Under the pieces are notes generated by a model. That model was not told the origin of the DNA. It saw nothing but the letters and a program-made list of their open reading frames with translations, and did not search any database. 42,471 bases of DNA from CAZEQD01 sp964514305. GTDB lineage: Bacteria > Acidobacteriota > Aminicenantia > Aminicenantales > Aminicenantaceae. This document shows positions 23,277 through 31,931 of the stretch, in pieces. Position numbers and translations under genes: made by a program. Location of the stretch: the NCBI GenBank assembly GCA_964514305.1, contig CAZEQD010000014.1, positions 1-42,471 on the forward strand. The letters run 5' to 3'. Every line of letters starts with the position of its first letter. Positions within the stretch are counted from its first letter, which is position 1.

Positions 23277-25019
23277 TTGGAGATTAAATCCATAAGGCAA
23301 AAAAAATTAGTTTCTGTCACCTTTTTTTCTATTTTTATTCTAATTTCCTTTTCTTGCTGTCAACTCCAGCCAAAAGGCAAAAATGTCCCATCAGTTGACC
23401 GCCATCATCCCCACAATTTCATCGCCCACCATGGAATGGTGGTGGCTGCCCATCCCTTAGCTGCTCAAGCCGGCTTAGACATGCTCAAAAAAAGTGGAAA
23501 TGCCGTTGATGCTGCTATCGCTACCGCTTATGCTTTAAACGCCTGTGAACCTTTTGCCTCTGGCATAGGCGGTGGAGGCTTTATGGTTATATATCTGGCG
23601 CATCTGAAAAAAATTACAATTATAAACTTTCGAGAAAAAGCACCAGCTTTGGCTTCAGCTCGAATGTTCTTTTTTGAAGGAAAAATAAAAGAAGAATGGT
23701 CCAGAACTCATGGCCTAGCTGTAGCTGTGCCTGGAGCTTTAGCCGGTTGGGCCTATGTTCTCAATAAATATGGAAGTAAAAGTTTGTCTTCAGTTCTAGC
23801 TAGAGCCATTGAAATCGCTGAAAAGGGATTTAAAGTCAGTCAGACTTTTAGCAATATTAATAAAGACCAGTACGAAAAATTACTTCTCAATGCTGGCTAG
23901 GAATCTTGTTACCTAAATCAAGGCCTTCCCTATGAACCTCGAGATCTTTTCCGCAACCCAGCTCTAGCCCACACCTTAAAAATAATTGCCTCTAAGGGAA
24001 TTGGCGAATTTTATCAAGGTAAAATTGCTCAAAAAATTGTGCAAGCGGTCAGAAAAAAGGGCGGTCTTTTGACTCTTAAAGATTTAGCTCTTTATCGTCC
24101 GCTTGAACAAAAGCCTTTGAGGGGTCGCTATAAAGATTACACTCTTTATACTATACCACCTCCTGGTTCTGGGGGACTTCATATAATTCAGCTGCTTAAA
24201 ATAAGTGCTCACTGGCCTTTAAAGCAATGGGGACATAACTCTTTTCTTTACATTCATCACTTGAGCGAAGCGCTTCGTCTTATTTTTGCTGACAGAAACC
24301 GTTATCTCGCCGATCCAGACTTTGTTTCAATCCCACTCAAGCAACTTATTTCAGATAACTATGCTAAGCAAATTGTTTCTCTTATTAGACCGTACCGCCT
24401 TCTTGAACATTATCCTTACCATCAATTCAATTCTTCCCAGCTTAAAAAAGAAAGTACTACCCATCTTTGTGTCATCGATAGAGAAGGAAATATTGTTTCC
24501 TTGACTCAATATATAAACCATTTTTTTGGCTCCGGTATTGTTCCTCAAGACACTGGTTTTCTTCTCAACAATCATATGGATGATTTTTCCCGAGACCCTG
24601 ATTTGGCCAATGCTCCAGGACCAGGCAAACGGCCTCTGAGCTCAATGGGACCATTAATTATGTTCCATCGGCAAAAACCATTTCTTGTCCTTGGATCTCC
24701 TGGAGGAACAAGAATTTTCTCTTCTCTAACCCAGATCATCCTCAACATTATCGAGTTCGGCATGTCTTTGGATGAAGCCATCGAGGCTCCCCGTTTCTTT
24801 ACTTATTCTTCCCTGGGTAAAGCTGGAAGTCTTTATGTAGAATCTCGCCTTTCATCTTCTGTAATTAAAGCCTTGGAAAAGGTGGGCCATAAAATCATAA
24901 TGCTTAAAGCTTATGATAAATATTTTGGTGGGGCCCAAGGAATAATGATCCCGCCTGAAAAAAAGATTATTTATGGTGGGGCCGACTCCCGCCGAGATGG
25001 TTATGGCGCAGGATACTAA
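23277..25019 (+). pseudogene. ggt: Gamma-glutamyltransferase interrupted by one in-frame TAG
   Basis: Ntn hydrolase that cleaves or transfers gamma-glutamyl groups (glutathione and gamma-glutamyl peptides), normally exported and self-processed. The frame is continuous except for TAG at 23898-23900, placed after LLLNAG and before ESCYLNQGLPYEP. Both sides carry the family motifs: GNAVDAAIATAYAL and GIGGGGFMVIY before; nucleophile Thr in STTHLCVIDREG, then NHFFGSGIV, LLNNHMDDFS and PLSSMGPL after. TTG 23277 is preferred as start (GAGGAAG about 10 bases upstream). It gives an N-terminal hydrophobic segment ending in a lipobox-like FSC. An ATG at 23223 would overlap scpB by 50 bases. All else is intact, so the TAG is recent, a sequence error, or read through. 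Confidence 0.85.
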
Positions 25020-25052
25020 AAGGATAATTTTTCTTATTCTTCAAATTTTAAA

Positions 25053-25086
25053 AGTTGCACTTTTCTGATGAAAAAGAAGGGCAACT
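25053..25086 (+). terminator. Hairpin downstream of ggt, possible terminator or processing site
   Basis: AGTTGC (25053-25058) pairs with GCAACT (25081-25086), and the inner pyrimidine and purine stretches can extend the stem. No clear T run follows, so intrinsic termination is doubtful. The remaining gap to ispH (to 25320) contains only the promoter listed separately. Confidence 0.3.
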
Positions 25087-25267
25087 AACAATGGTCTATA
25101 ATAGAGTGCAGAAGCCAGATAGCTTTAGTTCTGGCCAACCTTAGAGGCCTAAAAAACAATCATTATTTCTAAAATTCTTCCCTTTTCTCAAATTCAAAGT
25201 AAGGGAATTGGTACATTTCTAGTTCCTCAATGATAAATCTAACTTCAGATTATACCTATATTTAGGA

Positions 25268-25300
25268 TTGACAAACAGCCTTAATCTAAGATAGTATAAT
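25268..25300 (+). promoter_or_regulatory. Probable promoter of the ispH-rpsA operon
   Basis: TTGACA 25268-25273 followed by TAGTAT (25292-25297, 18-base spacer) overlapping TATAAT (25295-25300, 21-base spacer). About 20-28 bases separate it from the ispH ATG at 25321. Confidence 0.5.
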
Positions 25301-25320
25301 CAATCATCTTCTGTAGAAAA

Positions 25321-26202
25321 ATGGAAATAATAGTAGCAAAAAATTGTGGATTGTGTTACGGAGTAAAGAGGGCTCTCAATATCGCCAAAAAAACAAGACT
25401 CAAAAAAAAAGGAAAGGTTTATACCTGGGGAGATCTTATTCACAATCCTCAGGTCATAGCTGACTTGAATAAAAAAGGAATCTTATCTGGAGAAGACCTA
25501 AATCAACTTGATAAAGGTACAGTAGTCATCATTCGTTCCCACGGCGTTTCGCCCCATATTTACCAATTATTAAAGCAAAAACAAATTGAAGTTATCGATG
25601 CTACTTGTCCCATTGTCAAAAAAATTCAAAAACTGGTAGCCAAGCTAGCCCGAAAAGAGGAAGAAATAGTCATAGTCGGCAATAGAGAACATCCTGAAAT
25701 AAAAGGCTTGATTGGCTACGGTCAAGGTAAGGTAATAATTATTGAAAATGAAGTCCAGGCCAGGAACCTTTCTTTTAAAAAAGCCAGAGCAGTGCTGGCT
25801 CAATCTACTCAAGACCTATTTCTCTTTGGTAAAATAGTGGCTTTGCTAATTGAAAGAACAGAGGAATTGAAAGTTTATAATACTATCTGTGAATCAACTC
25901 AAACACGGCAAAAATCTACTTCCGAGCTTGCCTCAAGAGTAGACACACTGTTTATCGTAGGCGGTAAAAACAGCTCTAATACTCGCAAACTTTACCAGAT
26001 TTCAAAGAGGGTTCTGCCTCGAACTTATTTTATTGAAAAAGCTGACCAAATTACTCCTGAAATGTTAAAAGGAGCTGACAAAATTGGTCTTTCTGGCGGA
26101 GCCTCTACTCCTCCAGAAGCTATTCAACAAGCTGTGGCCAAAATTAAAGCCTGGTTTGACCACCAGCTTCAAAGGGAGAATTTTGTCCAATGGCCGAGAT
26201 AA
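25321..26202 (+). CDS. ispH: 4-hydroxy-3-methylbut-2-enyl diphosphate reductase
   Basis: Last enzyme of the MEP isoprenoid pathway, reducing HMBPP to IPP and DMAPP with a [4Fe-4S] cluster. The three cluster cysteines are Cys12 (GLCYGVKRA), Cys96 (DATCPIVKK) and Cys190 (TICESTQTRQ). The substrate motifs SHGVSP and SGGASTPPEAI are present. Length 293 aa is usual for the short form. Its last 13 bases overlap the start of the S1 gene in another frame. In several Firmicutes IspH and S1 are fused; here they are separate but overlapping. Confidence 0.97.
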   Translation: MEIIVAKNCGLCYGVKRALNIAKKTRLKKKGKVYTWGDLIHNPQVIADLNKKGILSGEDLNQLDKGTVVIIRSHGVSPHIYQLLKQKQIEVIDATCPIVKKIQKLVAKLARKEEEIVIVGNREHPEIKGLIGYGQGKVIIIENEVQARNLSFKKARAVLAQSTQDLFLFGKIVALLIERTEELKVYNTICESTQTRQKSTSELASRVDTLFIVGGKNSSNTRKLYQISKRVLPRTYFIEKADQITPEMLKGADKIGLSGGASTPPEAIQQAVAKIKAWFDHQLQRENFVQWPR

Positions 26203-27935
26203 CAAAAAAAACAGAAGACGAAGAAAATATCTCATCTGAAGATTATCAGCATCTTATCGAACGCTATCAATTCCAAAGTCAAGAACTATCTCCAGGAAAA
26301 ATAATCAAAGGAAAAATAATCAAGATTACCCCGTCTCATGTCCTAGTAGATATTGGTTTTAAATCAGAAGGGGTTATTCCCATTGAAGATTTTAACCTAA
26401 ATTTCAATTCTCAAACCCCTCAATTGGGTCAGGAAGTAGAGGCTATGCTCGAAAGGAGTGATTTGAAGGAAGGATATTTAATTCTCTCCAGAAAGAAGGC
26501 ATTAGCTCAAAAAGCTCTGGATAACTTGGAAAAAGCCTATCACCATAATAGCTGGATCATGGGCCGAGTCACAGACAAATTAAAAAATGGTTATACCGTT
26601 GATGTGGGTATTAAAGCTTTTTTGCCTGAGTCTCAGGCCGATATTAAACACATTAGAGAGCCAGAGAAATTAATAGGCAACAATTATAAGTTTAAAGTTA
26701 TAAAATTCGACCGCAGGAGCGAGAATGCCGTTCTCTCTCGAAAACTTTTTCTTCAAGATGAAAAAGAAAAGAGAAAGAGGCGTGTTTTTAGTCAGCTTAG
26801 TCAAGGAAAAAGGATTAAAGGTCAGGTTAAATCTTTAACCAATTTTGGCGCTTTTATCGATTTAGGAGGGATAGAAGGCCTTCTCCATATCTCAGATATT
26901 TCTTGGGGCAAAGTAAGTCACCCTTCCGAAGTTTTCTCTGTTGGCCAAGAAGTGGAGGTTGTAGTTCTGAACTTTGACGAAAAAGAGGAAAAAATTTCTT
27001 TAGGTTATAAACAGCTTACTCCCGACCCTTGGCAAAACATTGAGGAAAAATATAGAGCAGGTCAAAAGGTAAAAGGCAGAGTGGTTAGCCTGACTGATTT
27101 TGGAGCCTTTGTTGAGCTGGAAAAGGGAATAGAAGGCTTAATTCATATTTCTGATCTTAGCTGGTCCCGAAAATTAATTCATCCCAAAAAAATACTATCT
27201 CCTGGGGAAGAAGTAGCCGTAAACATTCTTGACATTAATCCCACTCAAAAAAGAATTTCCCTTGGCCTTAAACAAGTAACACCTCACCCCTTAGAGCTAT
27301 TAAGGCAAAAATATAGCCCCGGAGCTCGAGTCAAAGGAAAAATTACCAATATCACCAATTTTGGTGCTTTTATGGAAGTGGAAAAAGGGATTGAGGGTCT
27401 TATTCACATTTCTGATATCAGCTGGGAAAAAATTAAACATCCTTCTCAAAAACTGCAGGTTGGCCAGGAAACAGAAGCTGTCATCTTAAAAATTGACGTT
27501 GCCCAGCAAAAGCTATCTTTAGGCCTAAAACAACTGGAGGGTGATATCTGGGAGGATTTCTTTAAGCGGCAGAAAATAGGTGATTTGGTTAAAGTCAAGA
27601 TAGTCCGGCTGGCTGATTTCGGCGTTTTTGTTGAGATTCTACCCGGAATTGAAGGTGTAGTCTTCCTTTCAGAACTGGATGAAAAGAGGATTGATAACCC
27701 CAAAGAAGTTTTTAAACCAGGCGAGGAGCGGATGGCTAAGATTATTAGAATGAATCCAAATAATAAAAAAATCTCCTTAAGCTTCAAACAGGCCCAGATA
27801 GAAATGCAAAAGCTAGAATATCAAAAATATATGGCCAGCCAAAATGATCGTCTCACTTTTGGTGATATTATAAGGGATCAGCTTAAAAACATAGAGCCCC
27901 CCCTAAAAAACAAAAAGGAGGAAAAAGATGATTAA
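26190..27935 (+). CDS. rpsA: 30S ribosomal protein S1 (six S1 domains)
   Basis: RNA-binding protein that helps mRNA loading on the ribosome. Six S1 (OB-fold) repeats are visible. Two divergent N-terminal ones (GKIIKGKIIKITPSHVLVDI; SWIMGRVTDKLKNGYTVDV) match the ribosome-docking and S2-binding types. Four canonical ones follow, with NFGAF or DFGAF/DFGVF and EGLxHISDxSW-like segments. Length 581 aa is close to proteobacterial S1, unlike the shorter four-domain Firmicute forms. ATG 26190 overlaps ispH; the stop overlaps the HU-type gene by 8 bases. The S1-HU/IHF neighbourhood resembles rpsA-ihfB of Proteobacteria. Confidence 0.95.
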   Translation: MAEITKKTEDEENISSEDYQHLIERYQFQSQELSPGKIIKGKIIKITPSHVLVDIGFKSEGVIPIEDFNLNFNSQTPQLGQEVEAMLERSDLKEGYLILSRKKALAQKALDNLEKAYHHNSWIMGRVTDKLKNGYTVDVGIKAFLPESQADIKHIREPEKLIGNNYKFKVIKFDRRSENAVLSRKLFLQDEKEKRKRRVFSQLSQGKRIKGQVKSLTNFGAFIDLGGIEGLLHISDISWGKVSHPSEVFSVGQEVEVVVLNFDEKEEKISLGYKQLTPDPWQNIEEKYRAGQKVKGRVVSLTDFGAFVELEKGIEGLIHISDLSWSRKLIHPKKILSPGEEVAVNILDINPTQKRISLGLKQVTPHPLELLRQKYSPGARVKGKITNITNFGAFMEVEKGIEGLIHISDISWEKIKHPSQKLQVGQETEAVILKIDVAQQKLSLGLKQLEGDIWEDFFKRQKIGDLVKVKIVRLADFGVFVEILPGIEGVVFLSELDEKRIDNPKEVFKPGEERMAKIIRMNPNNKKISLSFKQAQIEMQKLEYQKYMASQNDRLTFGDIIRDQLKNIEPPLKNKKEEKDD

Positions 27936-28203
27936 AGCTGATTTAATAAACAAATTGGCCAAAGAAATGAATATCTCTAAACAAGAAGCAGAAACAGGAG
28001 TTAATCTCTTTTTTCAAACTATCAAAGAGGCCATTATGAGAGGAGAAGAAATAGAATTAAGAGGTTTTGGCAGCTTTCGTTTTCGCCAGAGAGGGGCTCG
28101 CTCCGGAAGAAATCCGCGCACAGGCGAACCAGTTAATGTCCCTCCTAAAAAAGTTCTTTATTTCAAGCCCAGTAAATTGTTAAAAAACATGATCAACAAA
28201 TAA
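27928..28203 (+). CDS. HU/IHF-family nucleoid DNA-binding protein
   Basis: Small dimeric DNA-bending protein. At 91 aa it has the helical dimer half (KADLINKLAKEMNISKQEAE), the family signature GFGSFRFRQRGARSGRNPRTG with the DNA-contacting beta arm, and a closing FKPSKLLK. ATG 27928 is preceded by AGGAGG inside the rpsA end. HU and IHF subunits cannot be told apart by eye; the position behind rpsA is IhfB-like. The stop overlaps the HIT gene ATG by 1 base. Confidence 0.95.
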   Translation: MIKADLINKLAKEMNISKQEAETGVNLFFQTIKEAIMRGEEIELRGFGSFRFRQRGARSGRNPRTGEPVNVPPKKVLYFKPSKLLKNMINK

Positions 28204-28700
28204 TGGAATATATTTCAGCTCCTTGGCGAGAAGAATATGTCAAAAGAATATACAAAATGACTAAATGTATATTCTGTCAGGCCCTCAAGTTAAAAGATGA
28301 CCGTAAAGCCTACATTCTCTTCAGAGGAGACCACAATTTCATCATGCTTAATAAATACCCATACACTCCTGGCCATTTAATGATTGCTCCTTACCGGCAC
28401 ATAGCTGCTTTTGAACGAGCTAAGAAAGAGACTACCGATGAAATGTCTGATCTTCTCAAAATGAGCCTTAGAATTTTGAAAAAACATTATCATCCACATG
28501 GTTTTAACACTGGAATGAATCTTGGTCAGAGTGCCGGGGCCGGAGTAACCGACCATTATCATCTCCACGTAATTCCTCGCTGGACAGGGGATTCAAATTT
28601 TATGCCTATTGTGGGTAAAACCAAAGTGGTTATTGAAGACTTGGAAACAAGTTATAAGAAGCTATGGCCTCTATTCAACAAGGGGAAAAAGAATAAATAA
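28203..28700 (+). CDS. HIT-family nucleotide hydrolase or phosphorylase (Ap4A phosphorylase-like)
   Basis: Histidine-triad protein acting on dinucleoside polyphosphates or nucleoside phosphoramidates. The catalytic triad lies in DHYHLHVIPRW (about residues 118-128); NKYPYTPGHLMIAPYRH and the zinc CxxC (CIFC) are present. The N-terminal APWREEY matches the usual LWAPWRMEYI start of this subgroup, so ATG 28203 is preferred over the Met before TKCIFC. Length 165 aa. Coupled (TAATG) to the HU gene. Confidence 0.93.
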   Translation: MEYISAPWREEYVKRIYKMTKCIFCQALKLKDDRKAYILFRGDHNFIMLNKYPYTPGHLMIAPYRHIAAFERAKKETTDEMSDLLKMSLRILKKHYHPHGFNTGMNLGQSAGAGVTDHYHLHVIPRWTGDSNFMPIVGKTKVVIEDLETSYKKLWPLFNKGKKNK

Positions 28701-28724
28701 AAACTTGCATTCCTCAGCCGGATA

Positions 28725-28745
28725 AAAATCTTAGCTTAAGATTTT
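28725..28745. promoter_or_regulatory. Perfect 9-bp inverted repeat just before the acyl-CoA dehydrogenase start
   Basis: AAAATCTTA (28725-28733), GCT, TAAGATTTT (28737-28745), ending 4 bases before ATG 28750 where a ribosome-binding site should be; none is visible. It could be an operator, a hairpin covering the initiation region, or a weak terminator of the HIT gene. Confidence 0.4.
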
Positions 28746-28749
28746 AATT

Positions 28750-29895
28750 ATGAATTTTGAATTCAGCCAAGACCAACAACTTTTACGGGAAATGATCAGA
28801 GACTTTGTTCATAAAGAGATTAGACCAAAAGCAAAAAGCTTAGAAAAGGAACAACAATTTCCTTTAGAAGTACTTAAAAAATTATCAAACCTCGGTATCC
28901 TGGGCATGACCGTTCCGGCTGAATATGGAGGCATAAAAACTGATTATTTATCTTTCATTCTCACTTTAGAAGAACTGGCAAAAATATCTCCATCGCTGGC
29001 CGTAATCATTAATGTCCATTGCTCTCTTTTTTGTTATTCCATCTATAAGTTTGGAACAGAAAAACAGAAAAAAAAATATCTTCCTCCAGCCACTAAAGGA
29101 GAACTCCTGGGGGCTTTTAGCGTAAGTGAACCCGGAGCTGGTTCTGATGCTACTAATCTAAAAACAAAAGCAGTAAAAAAAGATGATTTCTATCTTCTCA
29201 ATGGTACTAAAGCTTGGGTCACTAACGGCCAAAATGCTGAGGCTTTTATCATTTTAGCCAAAAGTGAAATCCAACCAGGAGCTCATAAATTAAACGCTTT
29301 TATTGTTGAAAAAAACTTTCCAGGGATTAAAATTTCTAAAATCGAGGAAAAGATGGGTCTCAACTCCTCAGTCACAGCCGAAATTGTTTTGGAAGACTGT
29401 CAGGTTCCAGCTGAAAATTTGCTTGGTCCCGAGGGTAAAGGGGCCACTGTAGCTTTTCACTGTTTGGATGGATCAAGAATTGGCATTGCTGCCCAAGCCG
29501 TAGGCTTAGGCTCGCAAGCTTTGGAAGAAGCCGTCAAATATTCTCAACAAAGAGAAGCTTTTAACCAAAAAATATCAGAATTCCAGGCTATTCAGTTCAT
29601 GATTGCTGACATGTCTACTCAATTGGAAGCAGCCAGACTCCTAACCTACAAAGCAGCTGATTTAGTCGATAAAGGCAAACCATTTGGCAAAGAAGCAGCT
29701 ATGGCTAAACTCTTGGCTACTGAAGCAGCCAATAAAATTGCTTATCAAGCCCTCCAAATTCACGGTGGCTATGGCTATTCCAAAGAGTTTTTTATTGAAC
29801 AGCTCTACCGGGATGCTCGAGTTTTAACCATTTATGAAGGAACTTCTGAAATTCAACGTCTCATAATCTCCCGCTATCTTCTCCAAGAAAATTAG
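28750..29895 (+). CDS. Acyl-CoA dehydrogenase (short-chain/butyryl-type family)
   Basis: FAD enzyme forming the trans-2,3 double bond of an acyl-CoA, passing electrons to ETF. FAD/substrate motifs AFSVSEPGAGSDATNL and WVTNGQNAEAFI, the central QREAFNQKISEFQAIQF, the C-terminal signature QIHGGYGYSKEF, and a catalytic-base Glu363 in YEGTSEIQ are all present. Length 381 aa is standard. No etfAB or thiolase is adjacent. Chain-length specificity cannot be read; amino-acid-derived acyl-CoA is plausible from the neighbouring peptide genes, but that is inference. Confidence 0.95.
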   Translation: MNFEFSQDQQLLREMIRDFVHKEIRPKAKSLEKEQQFPLEVLKKLSNLGILGMTVPAEYGGIKTDYLSFILTLEELAKISPSLAVIINVHCSLFCYSIYKFGTEKQKKKYLPPATKGELLGAFSVSEPGAGSDATNLKTKAVKKDDFYLLNGTKAWVTNGQNAEAFIILAKSEIQPGAHKLNAFIVEKNFPGIKISKIEEKMGLNSSVTAEIVLEDCQVPAENLLGPEGKGATVAFHCLDGSRIGIAAQAVGLGSQALEEAVKYSQQREAFNQKISEFQAIQFMIADMSTQLEAARLLTYKAADLVDKGKPFGKEAAMAKLLATEAANKIAYQALQIHGGYGYSKEFFIEQLYRDARVLTIYEGTSEIQRLIISRYLLQEN

Positions 29896-29905
29896 CTCAA
29901 CAGAA

Positions 29906-29933
29906 TAACTCAGATATTTACAAAAATGAGTTA
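29906..29933. repeat. 7-bp inverted repeat between the acyl-CoA dehydrogenase and ppiD-like genes
   Basis: TAACTCA (29906-29912) and TGAGTTA (29927-29933) with a 14-base loop, 10 bases after the dehydrogenase stop. No T tract follows; it may be a weak hairpin or a binding site. Confidence 0.3.
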
Positions 29934-29986
29934 AGGCTAGATGTAAAGGTCTAAAATATTATAAAATAAGTTTTGAGGTAAAGAAA

Positions 29987-31915
29987 ATGTTAAAAGCAAT
30001 GCGTAAAAATTTAAAATCGCTAGCTCCAACCCTATGGATTGTGATTGCTGCTTTCATAATTGCTATTTTCGCTGTCTGGGGAGGAGCAGGCCGCTTAGGA
30101 GAAGCCAGGGCGGCTAACACTATTGCCACTGTCGGCAGCCAAAAAATCTCAGCAGATGTCTATTACCAAAGCTTAAGGCAACAACTGGAAAATTTGAACA
30201 GACAGTTTAAACAGCTCAACAAAAACCTCATCCAACAACTTAACATCCCCCAGCAAACTTTGGAACAAATCATTCAGCAATCGCTTCTCCTTCAAAAGGC
30301 CAAAGAAATGGGCATAGAAGCTACTCCTGATGAAATTCGAGCCAAAATTATGAGTTATCCAGTTTTCCAAAAAGATGGTAATTTCATTGGCTTCCAAGAA
30401 TACAAAAAAATCCTTGACTGGAATCGGATTCCCCTAGCTAAGTTTGAAGAAAGCTTGAAGAAAGAAATCATCCTGGATAAATTTATTAAAATCATCTCGG
30501 CTGGAGTTGTGGTTACCGAAGATGAAATTTGGCAAAACTACAAAACTGAAAATGAAAGTGCTAAGCTGGAATTTGTTGTCATAGAGAGTGACAAGATAAA
30601 ATTAGATAAAGAGCCTTCCTCAGCTGAAATAAAGCAGTATTTTGAAAAGAATAAGTCCAAATTTCATATTCCTGAAAAGAGAGAAGGGATAATGGTCTTT
30701 CTCAAAACCGATGAGCTCCAGCCTGAAATTCAGCTATCCGAGGCAGAAATTGAAAAATATTATAACGACAACCTTTCTCAATTCAAGGAACCCGAAAAGA
30801 TTCGGGTCAGTCGGATTTATCTCCCCTTCCAAGATAAAGAAAAAGAATTGGTAAGAGCCGAGGCTCAAGGCATCCTGGATAAAATCAAAAGCGGTCAGGA
30901 TTTCTCAGCTTTAGCTGAAAAGTATTCAAAAGATGAAAAAGCTAAAGAGGGGGGTGATTGGGGCCTTTTTGATTGGAGAAAGCTCTCTCCAGAGGAACAA
31001 CAAAAAATAAATAGTATGGTTGAAGGGGAGACTTCTGGGCTTATAGAGCTTAAGGATGGAATTTCTATCCTAAAAATTGGCCAAAAAACGCCATCGAAAA
31101 CTAAGCCGCTGGAGGAAGTTAGAGAAAAAATAAAAACTATTCTCAAAGAAAAAAAAGCTAGAGATCAAGCTGAAAAAAGAATTTCTAATCTTGAAAAAAT
31201 AGCAAAGAAAGAAAAAAATCTTGATGTAGCTGCCCAAAAATTGGGCTTAAAGATAAGAAAAACTGGCTTTTTAAAAGATGGTCAAGCTATTGAAGACATA
31301 GATCCTTCTGGTTCAATCAGTCAATCTCTCTTCCAACTTAAAGAGCAACAAATTTCCTCTTTGATTTATACTTACAAAGGAGTGGGAGTGGTCCAATTAA
31401 AAACAATTGCTCTCCCTCACGCAGCCAGTTTTGATGAAGTAAAAAATGAAGTAAAAAAACAGTTTATAGACCGTGAAAAAAAGCAAAAGGCCCTAGAAAT
31501 AATGAAAAAAGTCAACGCTGAACTAAGGTCAAAAAACCTTGAAATTTTGGCTGAAAAGTATGGGCTTGAGTACAAAACTGCCGAAGAACATAAGCGAGGT
31601 CAGTACCTGAGTATGGTCGGAGAGAATCCAGAGGTTGACCATCTGGCCTTTTCTCTACCTATAGGAGAAGCTAGCCAGCCAGTTGAACTGGAAAATGGTT
31701 ATGCTTTGCTCAGAGTTTTAGGCAGAAAAGAAGTCACTCGTAAAGATTTCGAAAAAAACAAAAATGAACAAAGAAAAAAACTGTTGGAGGCCAAAAGAAA
31801 TAAATTTCTCCAGTCTTATTTATATAAGTTAAGAAATGAAATGGGGGTCAAAATAAGATATGATCTTTTCCTGAAAATAAATTCTGATATCATGGCTCGC
31901 TTTGAAGGCGAATAA
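29987..31915 (+). CDS. PpiD/SurA-like periplasmic peptidyl-prolyl isomerase (parvulin family)
   Basis: Membrane-anchored folding helper for exported proteins. It has a short cytoplasmic N terminus and one membrane helix (about residues 17-34, LWIVIAAFIIAIFAVWGG). A SurA-N-like helical chaperone region follows (about 40-210). A parvulin domain (about 265-365) has IRVSRIYLPF, DFSALAEKYSKDEKAKEGGD and GLFDW. A long C-terminal region with a second degenerate parvulin-like segment completes it. At 642 aa it is close to PpiD (about 620). ATG 29987 follows GAGGT. It is convergent with the acyltransferase. Confidence 0.9.
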   Translation: MLKAMRKNLKSLAPTLWIVIAAFIIAIFAVWGGAGRLGEARAANTIATVGSQKISADVYYQSLRQQLENLNRQFKQLNKNLIQQLNIPQQTLEQIIQQSLLLQKAKEMGIEATPDEIRAKIMSYPVFQKDGNFIGFQEYKKILDWNRIPLAKFEESLKKEIILDKFIKIISAGVVVTEDEIWQNYKTENESAKLEFVVIESDKIKLDKEPSSAEIKQYFEKNKSKFHIPEKREGIMVFLKTDELQPEIQLSEAEIEKYYNDNLSQFKEPEKIRVSRIYLPFQDKEKELVRAEAQGILDKIKSGQDFSALAEKYSKDEKAKEGGDWGLFDWRKLSPEEQQKINSMVEGETSGLIELKDGISILKIGQKTPSKTKPLEEVREKIKTILKEKKARDQAEKRISNLEKIAKKEKNLDVAAQKLGLKIRKTGFLKDGQAIEDIDPSGSISQSLFQLKEQQISSLIYTYKGVGVVQLKTIALPHAASFDEVKNEVKKQFIDREKKQKALEIMKKVNAELRSKNLEILAEKYGLEYKTAEEHKRGQYLSMVGENPEVDHLAFSLPIGEASQPVELENGYALLRVLGRKEVTRKDFEKNKNEQRKKLLEAKRNKFLQSYLYKLRNEMGVKIRYDLFLKINSDIMARFEGE

Positions 31916-31931
31916 AAAATATAAAGAAAAA

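Noticed and set aside
23898..23900. TAG in ggt (and TAG in the nuoE relic) as a sign of pyrrolysine or amber recoding
   Set aside because: Normal genes here end in all three stops, including TAG (for example the acyltransferase at 31932), and the nuoE relic is decayed in other ways. No pyrrolysine genes are in the window.
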